Origin: Distichodus sexfasciatus
Lineage: Eukaryota > Chordata > Actinopteri > Characiformes > Distichodontidae
NCBI GenBank assembly: GCA_032718565.1
Contig: JAVGVS010000781.1
Coordinates: forward strand, 40,215-104,214
Length of the DNA: 64,000 nt
Reading direction: 5' to 3'
A program made the translations under genes and the position numbers. Below are positions 49,432-62,827 of this stretch, piece by piece (positions within the stretch are counted from its first letter, which is position 1; each line of letters opens with the position of its first letter). The notes below the pieces were generated by a model that was not told the origin of the DNA, made no database searches, and worked only from the letters and a program-made list of their open reading frames with translations.

Positions 49432-52400
49432 TCATCCGGGGAAATACGCTGAAGGAAGCGATTGAGGTGCAAGCTTGGTGCCCACTGCGTTTAATGAGGG
49501 TTTGCTGGAATCTGCGAAGAACAAATACAAGACAAATATTCCTCAAAACAGAAAAATCACCCGCATTAAGCAGCTTGAGTTCGGCTCCGGCTCAAATCAA
49601 AATCACCAGTAATTCAACACAACTGAGTACTGTTCATGAACGCTTATTTCAGCTTTGCACCATAACTATACTCAACTATTAAAGCTGGGATTTTTTAAAT
49701 CTGATGAAACAGTGCATATTTGATCTTGGGCGGGACAGTCACGTCTCAACACACGGGGTTAGGGTTGGGTATCTACTACTACTCTTACCGGTATTGCTTA
49801 TCAGTTCGGTACTTAAACAGTTTTCTTATCTGTACTTTTTGAAGAAAAAATCTCATTGACAGCATAATTAACACTGCTTTATTTAACAAATACTTATTAT
49901 TCAACAAACTGTCAACACAGTAAACTGAGTAGGACTGCAACAACTAACCCATTAAATCAACTAAAATCCATTATTAAGAAAGTTAGCAACTAATTTAATA
50001 ATCGATCAGTTGGGTCTACTAGGGCTGGGTATCGTTGCTGATTTCCTGAATCGATTCGATTCCGATTCACAAGGTCATGATCCGATTCAATTCTCGATTC
50101 GATTCAATATCGATTTATTTAGAGATTTCTTTGCGTCAACACTAGTTTTACTTGGTTATAAAATAACTTGTTTTAAAACCAAAGTGTTGCCAGTGGGCCT
50201 GAAGGCCAGACGGTGATTTGAGCGGAGCAGCTTCAGCCGTGGCTCTATTTGGTTTGGGTTTCGCCGCTCTCACGTTTTCATAGCTCTCCTTGCGCGGTCG
50301 CGAGAAGTAGCACATAGCCGCAGGAAAAGATCGATCCGTGAATTTTTGAATCGGTATCGTATTTTTCGAACGAGAATCGATATTGATCGGTGAATCAATT
50401 TTTTTGAACCCAGTCCTAGGGTCTATGTTATTATACACTTACGTACAGTGGCTACTCCCTAATGCTGACCAAAGCCGCGGTGGCAGTAAAGCAGCATGAA
50501 GCTGGACGCCGACCGCCACAAAAGAAGAATAAGAAGGAGACGAGAACCAGAGCCGTGTCTCGCCGTCACAAAAACTGAAGTAATCGTGTAGAAACACATG
50601 AATGAGATTTTTCACGATGTAAACACACGTGCTGTTTGTTAGCTCACGACTCTCTCAGGGAAGTCATTCACTAAAGCGTCCAGTTCAGTCAAATCTTCCC
50701 ATATATTACAACAACCAGCGTTCTACTTACAATACAGACATTTACTTGATGTTTTCAGTGATTATTCCGACGCGTGTCAAAAATGAGTTGCCGGACAAAG
50801 TCCAATCACCTTTGTTGAGATGCTTGCTGGGTATGATGCTGCGCAGGGGAACGCCGTCGTCTCGCCGCTCAAAGTATTTCGAGTCCAGTCCGAGTGGTTC
50901 AGCACTAATGGAGGAGAGGGGAAAAGAAGGCGTTAAAGCGCACAGAGGAAAACAAGAAGTCTACAACAAATTTGTTGTTCAGAGTTTGCTACTTCAGATT
51001 TAATCCGTCTTTTCTAGGTTGTTATGAAGAGTGATCAGAATTAACCCAATTAATTGTCATTTCTATAAAAATGAACACTACAAAACCCTCAACTGCTGTG
51101 AAGAACGCTTTAGTGCTCCCAAAAAGTCCAGCAAGTGCCAGAATGGCCTCCTAAAGAGGATTCAACTACAAGATACAGGACTTGGCCTAGACGCTAGCAG
51201 TGTTGAACTTAATCAAATAATCGATGCAGATGTAGACGATCCTGCATTAATGCAGCAGCAGACCATAATCGATTATATCAGGGGTTTCAGCTGGTTGTCT
51301 GTGGCGGCACTGCAGGTGGTCAGTGACGGGCAATTCAGTTTTTCAGAACTACTTTTTAAAACAAATTTCATTTAATTTCTTTTTCAAAACATTTCCAGAT
51401 TTGGGCATCTTTATTAGGGGGCCATGCAGTGGAACACTGCGTGGTACCCACTGTTATTGTGCCAATTTTTTTTTTTTCTGCCTTAAAACGCGTTGTGGAG
51501 AAAAAATGGTAAGACCTACAGCTTTGAAATTTGGCAGGTAGGTCCGGTACCTCACCCACTACTCAGGCAAAAGAAATTGCACCAAAATAAGCTATTATGC
51601 AATTTTCCAAAAAAAATCTGCATTTTGCCGAATAAATGTTTAACCATAGCTCTGATTCTCAAAAATCGTATATCATCTTATTCTTTGGTTTAACACGAAT
51701 TTCTTAGACCCTCGCATCTATTTCTGCCATATTTGAATTTTCACTAATTTGCATAAAATGAAATCCCATCTTTTTCGAAGTCGTCCCTGGATTTTTGTCC
51801 AATCTGCATGCAACTGGTATCATTTGAATCCCAAGACACTCTTCTTTAATTATTATTGAGCACATTTTTAATTTAGGTCTTCATTTTTATGTAATATGCA
51901 AATAAATGGGCTCGGCTTGGCGTAGAACTGCAAACCCATACACCGAGTGTCATAGAAATTCGGCTCTGGGTAGGCAACAGCTTTGAAATTTGGCAGGTAG
52001 GTCCTTGACTCTACCCAATACTGAGGAAAAAAATTTGCGCCACTTTGCCCATATTTCAACAGTTTAAATCTCACGTACTATTCAGGCAAAAAAAAAAAAT
52101 TGCAGCACCCTACCACTTGGTGGCGTTAATAAGCTATCATGCGTTTCCGTAATAACTTTTGAATCGTAGCTCCGATTCTTAAAAATCTTATACCATCTTA
52201 TTTCTTAGATCAAGACGAATCTTAATAAACCCTCGTATCTATTTTTCCCATATTGGACTTTTCTTTAATCGGCATAACTAGTCAACTAGATCCTGGATTT
52301 TTATCCAATCTGCATGTAACTGGTATTATCTGACATTCTTCTTTAATTATTAGTATATTTCTAATTTAGGTTTTCATTTGGCTGTATTTTTTTAAATAAA

Positions 52401-55400
52401 TGTGCTCGGCTTCGTATAGTAATGCAATGCCACACACTGAATATCATAGAAATCTAGCTCTGAGTGAGCTACCGCTAATTTTCATAATATGAAATCGTAT
52501 TATATAAATCTCAGCATATTCTTCTTTAATAGTTATTGAGCACATTTTTCATTTACCTATTCATATGGCTTTATTATGCAAATCAATACTTTGAAACAAA
52601 TTCAGCAAGACATATGTTTGAACAAGGAAACTTTACTATAATTTACAGTTTTTAGACACTCTCTTATAGTAATTATTAAGCACATTTTCAGGTATTTCTT
52701 TATATGGCTGCAAAGCTTCACTTCAAAGTCGATATCCCACTTATTGGCGCCATAATAAACTGTTTTAAAGTTAGCCTAATAAGTTTTGAACCGTAAATAC
52801 ATAGAAAAAAAGATGAAAGATATCAAATCTCAACATATATATACTTCAATTCATAAAAAACTGATAAAGCTGCAAACTGCATGGCCCCGTAATCACTGCT
52901 TGCAGTTATATTGAATAATTAATTTAATGCAAATTAGAAAAACAATACTCCCCAATACTTATGTACAGGAATTGATGGGATGCATCGTGATACATCGAGA
53001 CATCACATGGAACTGAATCGTTGAGATGATAATCGTAATCAGATTGAGGGGCCGGTCAAGTTGCACACTAGACACTGATACACTACACCAAGGCCAACTG
53101 CAGAAGTCTTGAACAAGAAAGGTCGTAAATATTGACTCTTGGCATAAATTTGACATATTTCATAATAAAATCTTTAGAAAAGTATGAAATGTGAATTACT
53201 GAACGTCAGTATACCACAGAAACATCTGACAAAAAGATCTCAACAATGAAGCAGCAAACTTTAAGAACAATCAAATTTCTGTCAGTCTCAAAACGTTTGG
53301 CCACGACTGTAATATGGAGGATAGAAGACTCACTTCTCCTTATTGGAGCTCGGCTGGACCTCCACCGGAGACACAGTGGGTTTGAACTGGACCTGGAGGT
53401 TCCAACACAGACAAACACAAAACTTGTGAGAGAGCTTTAGGTTATTTGTGAACGTCTGGAGAAATAGTCAAAACAAAGCATGATCACTATAGCTGCTATG
53501 GAGTACAGAAGCTTTACTCACGGGACGTTTATATTCTAATGGAGGGTAAAATAACTCCGTTTCTGACGTTAAAAAGCTAAAAGGTAAAAATTCAGTGATT
53601 TTAGTGTGATTATACTTACAGCCAAGTGGGCAAAAAGCTTTTATTTTACACCGTGAAAGCTCCTTGTATGTGGAGTCGTGTGTTTGTGTCCTGCTACCAA
53701 ATGTTAGTGGACCTGACGGACTGTGAACATAATCTACAGCACTATTCAAACTGGATTAGTTTAACACGAGGATGTGGGGTTAAAGTAATTATTAGCAGAG
53801 CTTCTCTGTGATTTTAGTCTCGTCTGAATGCGCCATCATTATGCACAATGTCAGTAAAGATTACCAGGATTTTTCCTTCTGTAGAAGGGTCCAGAAAAGT
53901 GACCTCAGGTAATTCTAATCTCTTCTGGATAGACCCGCTGTAAACAAACATTTCGTCATCCTGTAGTTTGCGTTTGAGGAAATCCTGGGTGGTCGGAATC
54001 TGCGCAAAAGGCAGGGTTTCTCGGCGTACGATGAACGCGATTCCGAAGAAAAAGGTCAAAAGCACTTGTGACAAGTTCCTTTTTGCTTCACATAAGAGCC
54101 TATTGCTAAAAGGTACGTAAGCAATGCAGCACATGCATGAGGACAAGGAAGTTTTACTGGTATTTCTTATCCGTCCAAATCAACCATTAATATTACAGAC
54201 GTCCTGTGACGCCATAACGTTACCCCACGTCCTCATGTAAAACTAATCCTGTCCCAACAGTACTCTGGACGGCACATTTTTGGGCCTCTTCTTACGGGGT
54301 TGAATAAATTAGGGACGGTTACTCCGAGTTACACTATTGGGGCAGTTGGTGGCGTAATGGTAGAGTGTTCGCCTCGTGATCAGAAGGTCGCAGGTTTGAA
54401 ACCAGGGCCGGTTAAGTTACCACTGAGGTACTCATGAGCAAGGTACCATACCCAAGCACTGCTCCCCAGGCGCTTGTCAGCTGCCCACTGCTCCTTCACA
54501 GATGGGTTAAATGCAGAGGTCACATTTCTTTGTGGTGCACTGTGTGCTGTCTGTTTTTGGAACTGGACAAAGTGATTAAATTGATTTAGTATCCCAATAT
54601 AAAAGCCTTCTCTCTCTCTCTCAATCAATCATCAATTCGTCTTGCCTTCGTTCCTGCGCTCTGACTGTGCAGGCCGAGGACGGAGCGAGGTCCAGCGCTC
54701 ACACACGACAGGGGGAAGGAGTGTTTGGAGTTTAAGGTGGACGTCACAGGATATGGCACTCCAAACGACGGGAAGCTCTTACTATCCATCTGGAGAAGGA
54801 AAGACCTGGTGAGAATTCCAGCCTACGATGCGCCACAGACTAGACGATGCCCTCAAATCAACATCACGATTAATTACCCCTTCACCTCCATTACCATTAA
54901 TGCAAAAAGACAATTCCAGTTCTGCAACTGTAGTTTTTCTCCATGTGACTGCTGCCCGCAATGTTTGCACATATCATTAAATACCTCACGTAACTAAAAT
55001 TGCATATTTTCTTTTTCTAGTTTAGAGTTTATATCAAAATGTATTTATATATGTGACCTGATCTGGCAAAATGAGGCACAGTGACCCAGAATTTTGGTAT
55101 CACTGAAAAGATGAGTAAATAAGCTTTAAAATGATATCTTGGTCAAAGCTTAAACAGTTGTCAAGTTACAATCGTTTGAATTATGGTATCACAGCACCAT
55201 TTTCCAACCGAAAAACCGAGAAAATGGCATTTAAAGGACATTCTTTTGTAAGATTTGAGAGCTGCAACTCAACTTAAATAGCCATTTAAGTACATTTTCA
55301 CAATTATTTCCATGATGAAACTTTGGGAGATTAATTGTGAAGACCTTTTCTTTCATATAAGACCAAAAAACAAAAATCTATATTTTTGATGTTTTTCAAC

Positions 55401-58400
55401 ATAATCGGCCCGTATCTAAATAAACAGAACGCCGACTTCCGACTCATTACGGCAGATCGGGTCACATTTGTACGATCTATATGCCTTCTTTGTATTCTGT
55501 AGAAACTGGAGCCATGTTGTCTCGTCTCTCTATATGGGAAAACATCGCCTTACGTTGTTAACTGGTTCCAGAACACGTTACTTAAGTCGAAAAAATGACT
55601 TAACGCCAATAAATCCCCTAAAAAAAACCTAAAGCGTTTAAACTTAAGTATTTTTTCATTTTGAATTGACCAGATTTTATAATGTTAGAAAGTAACCAAT
55701 AGGAAAGAAGAACTATAAAAAGATTATTCTATATGCTGATGGAATTGAAAGTAAATTTGATCAATTGAAAATACTGAAGTTTTGGACTCATTTTGGCCTA
55801 TAAAATGAAACAGTTTTCTGTGGGAGGAAAAAAAACTATATTTCCCACAATCCCCCACGTGACATTTATGACATTTTACACATTGACTTCTGTTTTTGTG
55901 CATGGAATATCTCTCAAATACTTTCACATACAGAGGGATCAGGTCCTGCCTTGACCGTGCCACTGAAAACGTTGTGCGTCACTAATAAGCGTCCGTGTGT
56001 AACATAAGCGGAGCAGGCTCTAGAGAGTTAAAAGAATTAAACGAAGCTTTAACTCTAGAAAACAGTTTTGTAATTGAATTATTTGAGTTATTTAAAATCG
56101 TTTCAGTCCTGGAAATAGAAAAGGCAAAGAACCTACTGTATGTTAGAGCAGCGTTTCCCAATCCCGGTCCTCATGCCCCACCGCTCTGCACATTTTCCCT
56201 ATTTCCTGCACTGTCGTGCGCTGGTCCTACGTTGCTAATTAGCTGATTAGTAGCATCAGCTGTGCTGTTGGTCGGGAAAGTCAAATCTGTGCAGAACGGT
56301 GGGGCGCGAGGACCGGGATTGGGAAACGCTGTGTTAGAGCGAAGATAACATCAGTGTAGCGTTACCGTGGCCCAAAAAGCGTGATGCGCGCCGAACTGTG
56401 GGCACACAGTACCGCTGCATCCCTACTGTACATGTTTATAGCGGAGATGACATTTCATTTGGACTTTCAGATGTGGATGTTAGGAAGCTGCTGCTGCATT
56501 ACCGTGTTGTGTAAAGCTGCTCCAAGCCTGAGACCTGTAGCTGCTGCTGCCGCCATCGTCTTCGTCTGAGGCGTTTCGAACGTGTTGACGGCCTCCTGCT
56601 TCCTGCACAACTGGTTCTCATTCAGCTGCTTATTCAGCCAAGTGATCACTGCACACAACGCTACAGTCACATTCTGCTTCCGGCAGCAACTCAACACAGT
56701 TCCATCAAACCAAAAACACTACGTACCGTTTTCATTGGTTTTCAACACCTCCTTACTCTCGTCCAGTTTCTGAACCGTGACGTCCAACTGCTCCTTTAAT
56801 TTAGCAACCTAAAATAACAGGGAACGCTCCTTAATTACTCACACAGAGTCCTGATGATGCAGTGACACTGATGTCCCTGAAGTGTATCATACGTACAACG
56901 TACAGATCATAGCCCACAATTAACATGAGTTACTTTATAATACAAAAAATCAGGGCTTTAACATTTTAAGATCAAAATCTCAACCCGATATGTCGTTTAA
57001 TATCCTGATAATATACATCACAATATCTGTGACCCTCCACGGCAAAACCAGTCGCTTGTTGCAACGGAGGTTTCCGAGAAAAACGAGCGTTTATGTTGCG
57101 TGGGGTAAAATTTTGGATTTTTTGTTTTTAGTGTTTTGAAACAGTGGAAGGTCTATACTGTACTGTTGTGAATAAATTTGGCTGAAAAACTTACCCTTTC
57201 CATCCTAAAATCGTGACTTTCTTGAGGTGAGGAATTGAATTCCAGCAGAATGTTAAAAGTTTCTGTTTTGACCGCTCTACTTCAATATTTACGCTAAATC
57301 CACTGGTTGACTAGCGTGAAGATATTTCTCCGGAATCCATCTCCGTCTCCCGAGTTCAGTTAACCTAACGCAGGTAGGCTATCCGTGTGGCTGTGAACGC
57401 AGCGTAGGCTACCGTAAATGCAAACGTAGCCACGACCACACCAAGCGTCTGTGAGTGCTACGGCGATAGTCAACTTCAAAGGCAGATTTCTCCGTTTCTC
57501 ACTTGGCGTGACAGGAGAAACCCGACTCCTTTGAATGTTGATATCTCAGACATATGTCGTCCGGTTCATTCGATATAGGTATCATTTTGAAGCTTGATTT
57601 ATGCCCTTTCATGAAAACATAACTCAACTTTGAAAATTTGCGACAAGCGACTGGTTTTGCCGTGGAGGGTCACATATAGACTTTCTGTTAATTCAGTACC
57701 ACTTTTGCTCATATGGAACGCCAAAGGTGCCACAATTTGTCTACATTTTTCTATAATCTACAGTAAAACACCCGTTTTTGAATGCCGTGTTATTTGTTAA
57801 AAGCTCAGTTTTTCCAGCACTAATATATACCAGTGCCCTTTATGTAGTTTTTACATCGTCGTTACGTTTACATCCAGCAACTCGTGGTTTTTTCACCACT
57901 TTTTACGCCATAAAAACACTAGGCATGTAAAACTTTTGATTAATTCCATTAATTGATATGATTGACAATTTAAAAAAATTATTTTTTAGCACCACAGTAC
58001 ACAGTGACAACATTTAACTTAAGGGAAGTCGGTGTGTTTATTCCTTCCAGAATATTTTTTGTATGAATCTCATCAGTAAACATGAAACCATTTTGGGCAG
58101 TCATTAGACTCTTTTTCACAAGGATGACACATCTTTGGTTGTTGTTTCACCAGAAAGGGTGTGTTTTTGTTTTTAAGTTGTTCTAACTGTCTCTCTAAAA
58201 GAACAAAGTGTGTATAATTCCATTTCAAAACAGTTTTTAACAATGAGTTGTGTCTTGTTTCTTGTAGTGCTTGATCACAGTTTTGTGTAGTTGTTGTTGT
58301 CAGGTTGTTGTCGTACCTCCTCCTCTTTGAGGCGTAGTTTGTGCTGAGTTTCCTGCAGCTCTCTCTGCTCTCTCTGTAGTCGCTCCGCCGTCTCCTGCAG

Positions 58401-61400
58401 CACTTTCTCCTGAGAAACCGTCACTGTGTTCTTCACCTTGATCTTCCCCACCAGCGCCTTCATGTCGCCCTGCAGCTTCTTGATGATGCCGTTGGCCTGG
58501 AGGACGAGAACACAGCTTAATGACCGTCAGTCACACGACAACTCACAATAATAAGCAAGAAGAGGGAGATGCGTACATCCCAGCAGCGTCTCAACAGATC
58601 GTACCGCATTCGCCGCTATGTTTGCCTGCTGTGTGCACCACAAATTATATCTACAATTTTGTAATTAACTGAAATTAATCAATTTTGTAATATTGAGAAA
58701 TCGTAAGCTGAACTATCGTAACTCGGGGAGTGTGTTTAACATTTAAACATTTTTAATACAATAATTTAATTTCTTTAACTTTAAATACACAAATATTTCA
58801 AGTAGTCCATGTTTAAAAACATACTGTATATAAAAACAGAAATAGATTGAAATAAAATAAAAAAGGTGTTTGTTTACATGGGCATTGCAAAACAACGTTT
58901 TTGTGTGTAACTGCAATACTGTGAAACTGATTTTTGGTTAAGATTATTCCTCGATTAATCTATCACTGGCACATTTCTTGTCTAAACAAAAATTATTCAA
59001 AAATACAAATAAAAACAAGGTTAATGTTGTGATGGTAAAACGATAAGCCGAAAGACTGCAGAACAAACCTTAATGAGCTCCTCAGACAGGGATTTAACGG
59101 TGGCCTCCAGCTTCCCGATCTGGAGCTGCTTACTGTCAGCAGTTTCTTCTGCAGAGTTCTAGTAGGCGAGGGAAAAGAAAAGCAGACGTGAGACAAATGA
59201 GGAAAACCTGTCTGTCCGTTGTGATTAAATGCACTGACACTTTTAACTTTCACTGCTCTTTTACACTGTATTTACTGTTCCTATTCAGTCTTATCCTCAC
59301 ACCTCATCCCTCTGCACAGCCGCTCTGCTCCAGAGCATGTTTTTTCAGCTCTCTGTGTGCCTCGTAAACAGCTGGGTGAACAATACTCAAGTTTTGGATA
59401 GTGAAAGCGAGTGATTATTTGTCATTGTGAACACACCACAGAACAGCACACAGTGCACCACAACCAAATGTCACCTCTGCATTTAACCCATTCGTGAAGG
59501 AGCAGTGGGCAGCTAACAAGCGCCCGGGGAGCAGTGCTTGGGGATGGTACCTTGCTCATGAGTACCTCAGCGGTAACTTTAACTGGCCCTGGATTCGAAC
59601 CTGCGATCTTCAGATCACGGGGCGAACACCCTACCGTCACGCCACTGGTGGACCAACTTGGACTCATTTTGGTCTCGTAAATGACACGCCTGTCTGGGAG
59701 ATTTAGGAACTTCCCACAATGCCCTGCAAGAGACTCAGAGCCACGTCATGATAACGTGACAGACACGGATCCGGAATAAACACAGAAAACATCAATAAAA
59801 AGCTGTATTGTGAGTGGAACGCTGGCTGATGTTATTTATCATCTAGAATAAGAGTTTCTTCTGTAATAAAAGAAGATTTGATTGAACTGTAGCACTTTTT
59901 GCGAGTGATGGACTCCATGTGACAGTCGCAAGCGGTCACACCCCACATTTTTACACAGTTACTTCAGTTTTTGTGCACAGAATTTCTCATAAATAATAGC
60001 ACACAGAGGAATCAATATAATGTCCATTAAGTTCAAAGTCTTGTGATTCTGTCGGTAGGTGTGGTTTCTGTATATTCAAATCAATTAATAAACAATCTCA
60101 GAGTTTTAGGTTGAAGCGCTGTGGTCACCTTCTGCTGCTGTGTGGCGTCCAGCACCTCCCGGGTGCGCAGTACAAGCTGCTCCTTGTCTTTAATCTCCTG
60201 CTCCAGCACGGCCACGCGAGTCTGCAGTTGGTTCACCAGCCTCTCCTTGTCGTGGCACTCGGTGTCCAGGGAGCTGTTCTCACGTCGCAGCGACACCACC
60301 TGCTGCTTCGCCCGCTGAGACTCCTGAACACATCACGTATCACATCGTTACACGCAATCTGACGCACAGGTCAATAAAAATTCGTGTGCAGATTGTAGTG
60401 AACACAACACACCTCCTCCAAAGTGTGAAGTTTGGCTTTAAGATCGCGGATGGTGGAGTCACTCTTGTATTTCTTCTCGGTGAGATCTCTGTTGGTCGTC
60501 TCCAGTTCGGAGAGTCTGGCCTGCAGCTGCTGCGTGCTCCTCTGATGAGCCGACTCCAGCTCCCGTCTCAGCTGATCGTTCTGCTGCTGGAGTCGGCTCT
60601 GAATCTACACATATAACACACAAACTTTGACTTTATCGATTTATCTTGTAATTTCTCTTTTAATTCAACCTAAATGTTAACTTCTACCTAAATATACTCC
60701 GTTTTGGGAACATTCAGTGCACATTTCACTACACATCACACTTCTTAAGCTTTGTATGTGACAAAGAATGTTCAGTCTTGAATGCTGAGTGGAATTAATT
60801 CATGTTAGAGGCATAACATAAAGCCAGTGGTGGTTCCCTAAACTAAAACTGTCCAAAGATTATGAGGAAACAGTGGAAAGTTTGCAAGTAAAATGTAAAA
60901 AGCCATCATATGTTACACTACTGGCATTAATTCAAGACTGAGCTTATCCCAGTACAGTTTTTTCTCCTATGTTTACCTCCAGAGCTTTCTCTCGCTCTGT
61001 GGTGAGGTCTTGTGTATGTCTGCTGGACAAAGAGGTGGTTTGTGAGGTCCATTCTGACCGCAGTTTGTCCAGCTCTCGGCTCTTCTCGGACAGCATCTAA
61101 AAAATAAAGTAATGAAATGAGCAACTGCAGTCTTTTGATTTTATGCATGTTGCATTCGAGACACCTCACAAACAAAAGCATATGTTACCTGTTGTGCGTA
61201 GCTCAGTTGCCTGGACAGATCCTCTTCAGTTTTTTGTAGTTTCAGCTGCAGTTGTTCCTTTTCCTCCTGAGAAACAAGAACCATACAAATGACAGCAATG
61301 CCTCAACTACTGTAAGTATCACAACAAATAAAATCAAAGGACAGTGCGGTAAAACTTCTTTTTGTCAACTAAACCACTGTGAATATAAAGGTGGGAATTA

Positions 61401-62778
61401 ACCTTTCAGGTGAGGATGGATACCAAACCCCGGCACTAAACAGGCTCCTGAGATAAATGATTTAAGGCCAAGAATCAAGACGCTCGGACAATCTGCATTT
61501 GGCCAATCAGTACTGCGTTTGGCACCGGCAACATTAATAGATTTATTATTGCTAAATAAGTTACTTCATACATCATCTGATTAGCTCCTTTGCTGATACG
61601 TCATAATAGTGATTCGTTCAACACAATGTTGCTGCACTTTGCTACTGTTGAATGATGAGAAACACATGAGAAAATAAAGTAGTGTTATTGCTGTTCATAA
61701 TTGGATTCTTATTCTCCAAAAAGTATCAACAAGAATATCATTAAAAAGTACCAATACCACTAAAATCAATCAATAATCAATATCACTAAAACTAATAGTA
61801 CAAAAGTAATAGTATATGATGAGCCCTGAAAGTTTATGACACGGCAGCAGAAACCCGCTGTAACCTACTGTACCTTTATGGTGGCTAAACAGGTAGCCAA
61901 ATACTTCTTGATTTCCACATCTGAACCTGGAAGCAGTTTTAAGGACAGGTGCGTCAGGTGCTTAAAGGCGTTGGTCTCCACTACATTAAGACTCGCAGGG
62001 CTGTGGTCCAGAAGAGAGGAGGAGGAGGAGAAAAGTTGCAACAGGAACCTAAAGTCAATAACATACATGTTACATAACTGGACTGGCTGAAACCTCACAA
62101 AATGAATGCTCCTGTCCTTTAACAAACCCATCAGGAACATGGGACAGACTTGTTTGTACTTCAAAATAGTAGGGCCTCATTTTATTATTTACAAAATATA
62201 AACCAGGTAAAAATTACTCAAGGAAGAAAATAACTTTTATGAACACCTTCTGTAGGTTGAAAAAAATCGATTTTTTTTATTTACAATTAACTTATATTAT
62301 TTCAAACTATGCAACCCTTATTCCTTTCCATTTGGCTTTTTACTACAGCACTTTGCAAAAGAATTGAACCTCATTTCTTTATATTTTGCTAGAGACAATT
62401 GGTAAATTGGTTTATTGCAACAAGTGCCAACATAAAGTCAAAGTAAACTTTATCATCATCTCTTCTATATACTGTACAGAAATACAGAGAGACGAGACGA
62501 TGTAGATCCAGTTTTCACATGGAATAAACGATATATGAACAGAATATAAAATATACTCTTTAAACCAGAAATGGAGTTTTAAATATAAAATTTAAACTAG
62601 AAGTAGAAGTAGAAAGAGAGACAATTAGGATGCAGTATTAACCTACAACTATGGTCTTGGAATTGACTTTTGCACTGAATGTACATGAGGTAGGTAACAG
62701 TTTCAATATGAAATTCTATATCCCGGCTATTAATAAAACAGTATCTCTTAAAATATAAATATATGTGTATATATATAC

Positions 62779-62827
<49 letters not shown>

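Noticed and set aside
54339..54410. Possible tRNA gene (A and B boxes visible)
   Set aside because: It is the head of a SINE repeated ten times in the window, lacks a proper acceptor stem and continues into the SINE body.
54664..54811. Apparent + strand exon bounded by cag and gtgaga
   Set aside because: The minus strand over the same bases encodes conserved SASS6 sequence with matching phases, so the + strand signal is coincidental.
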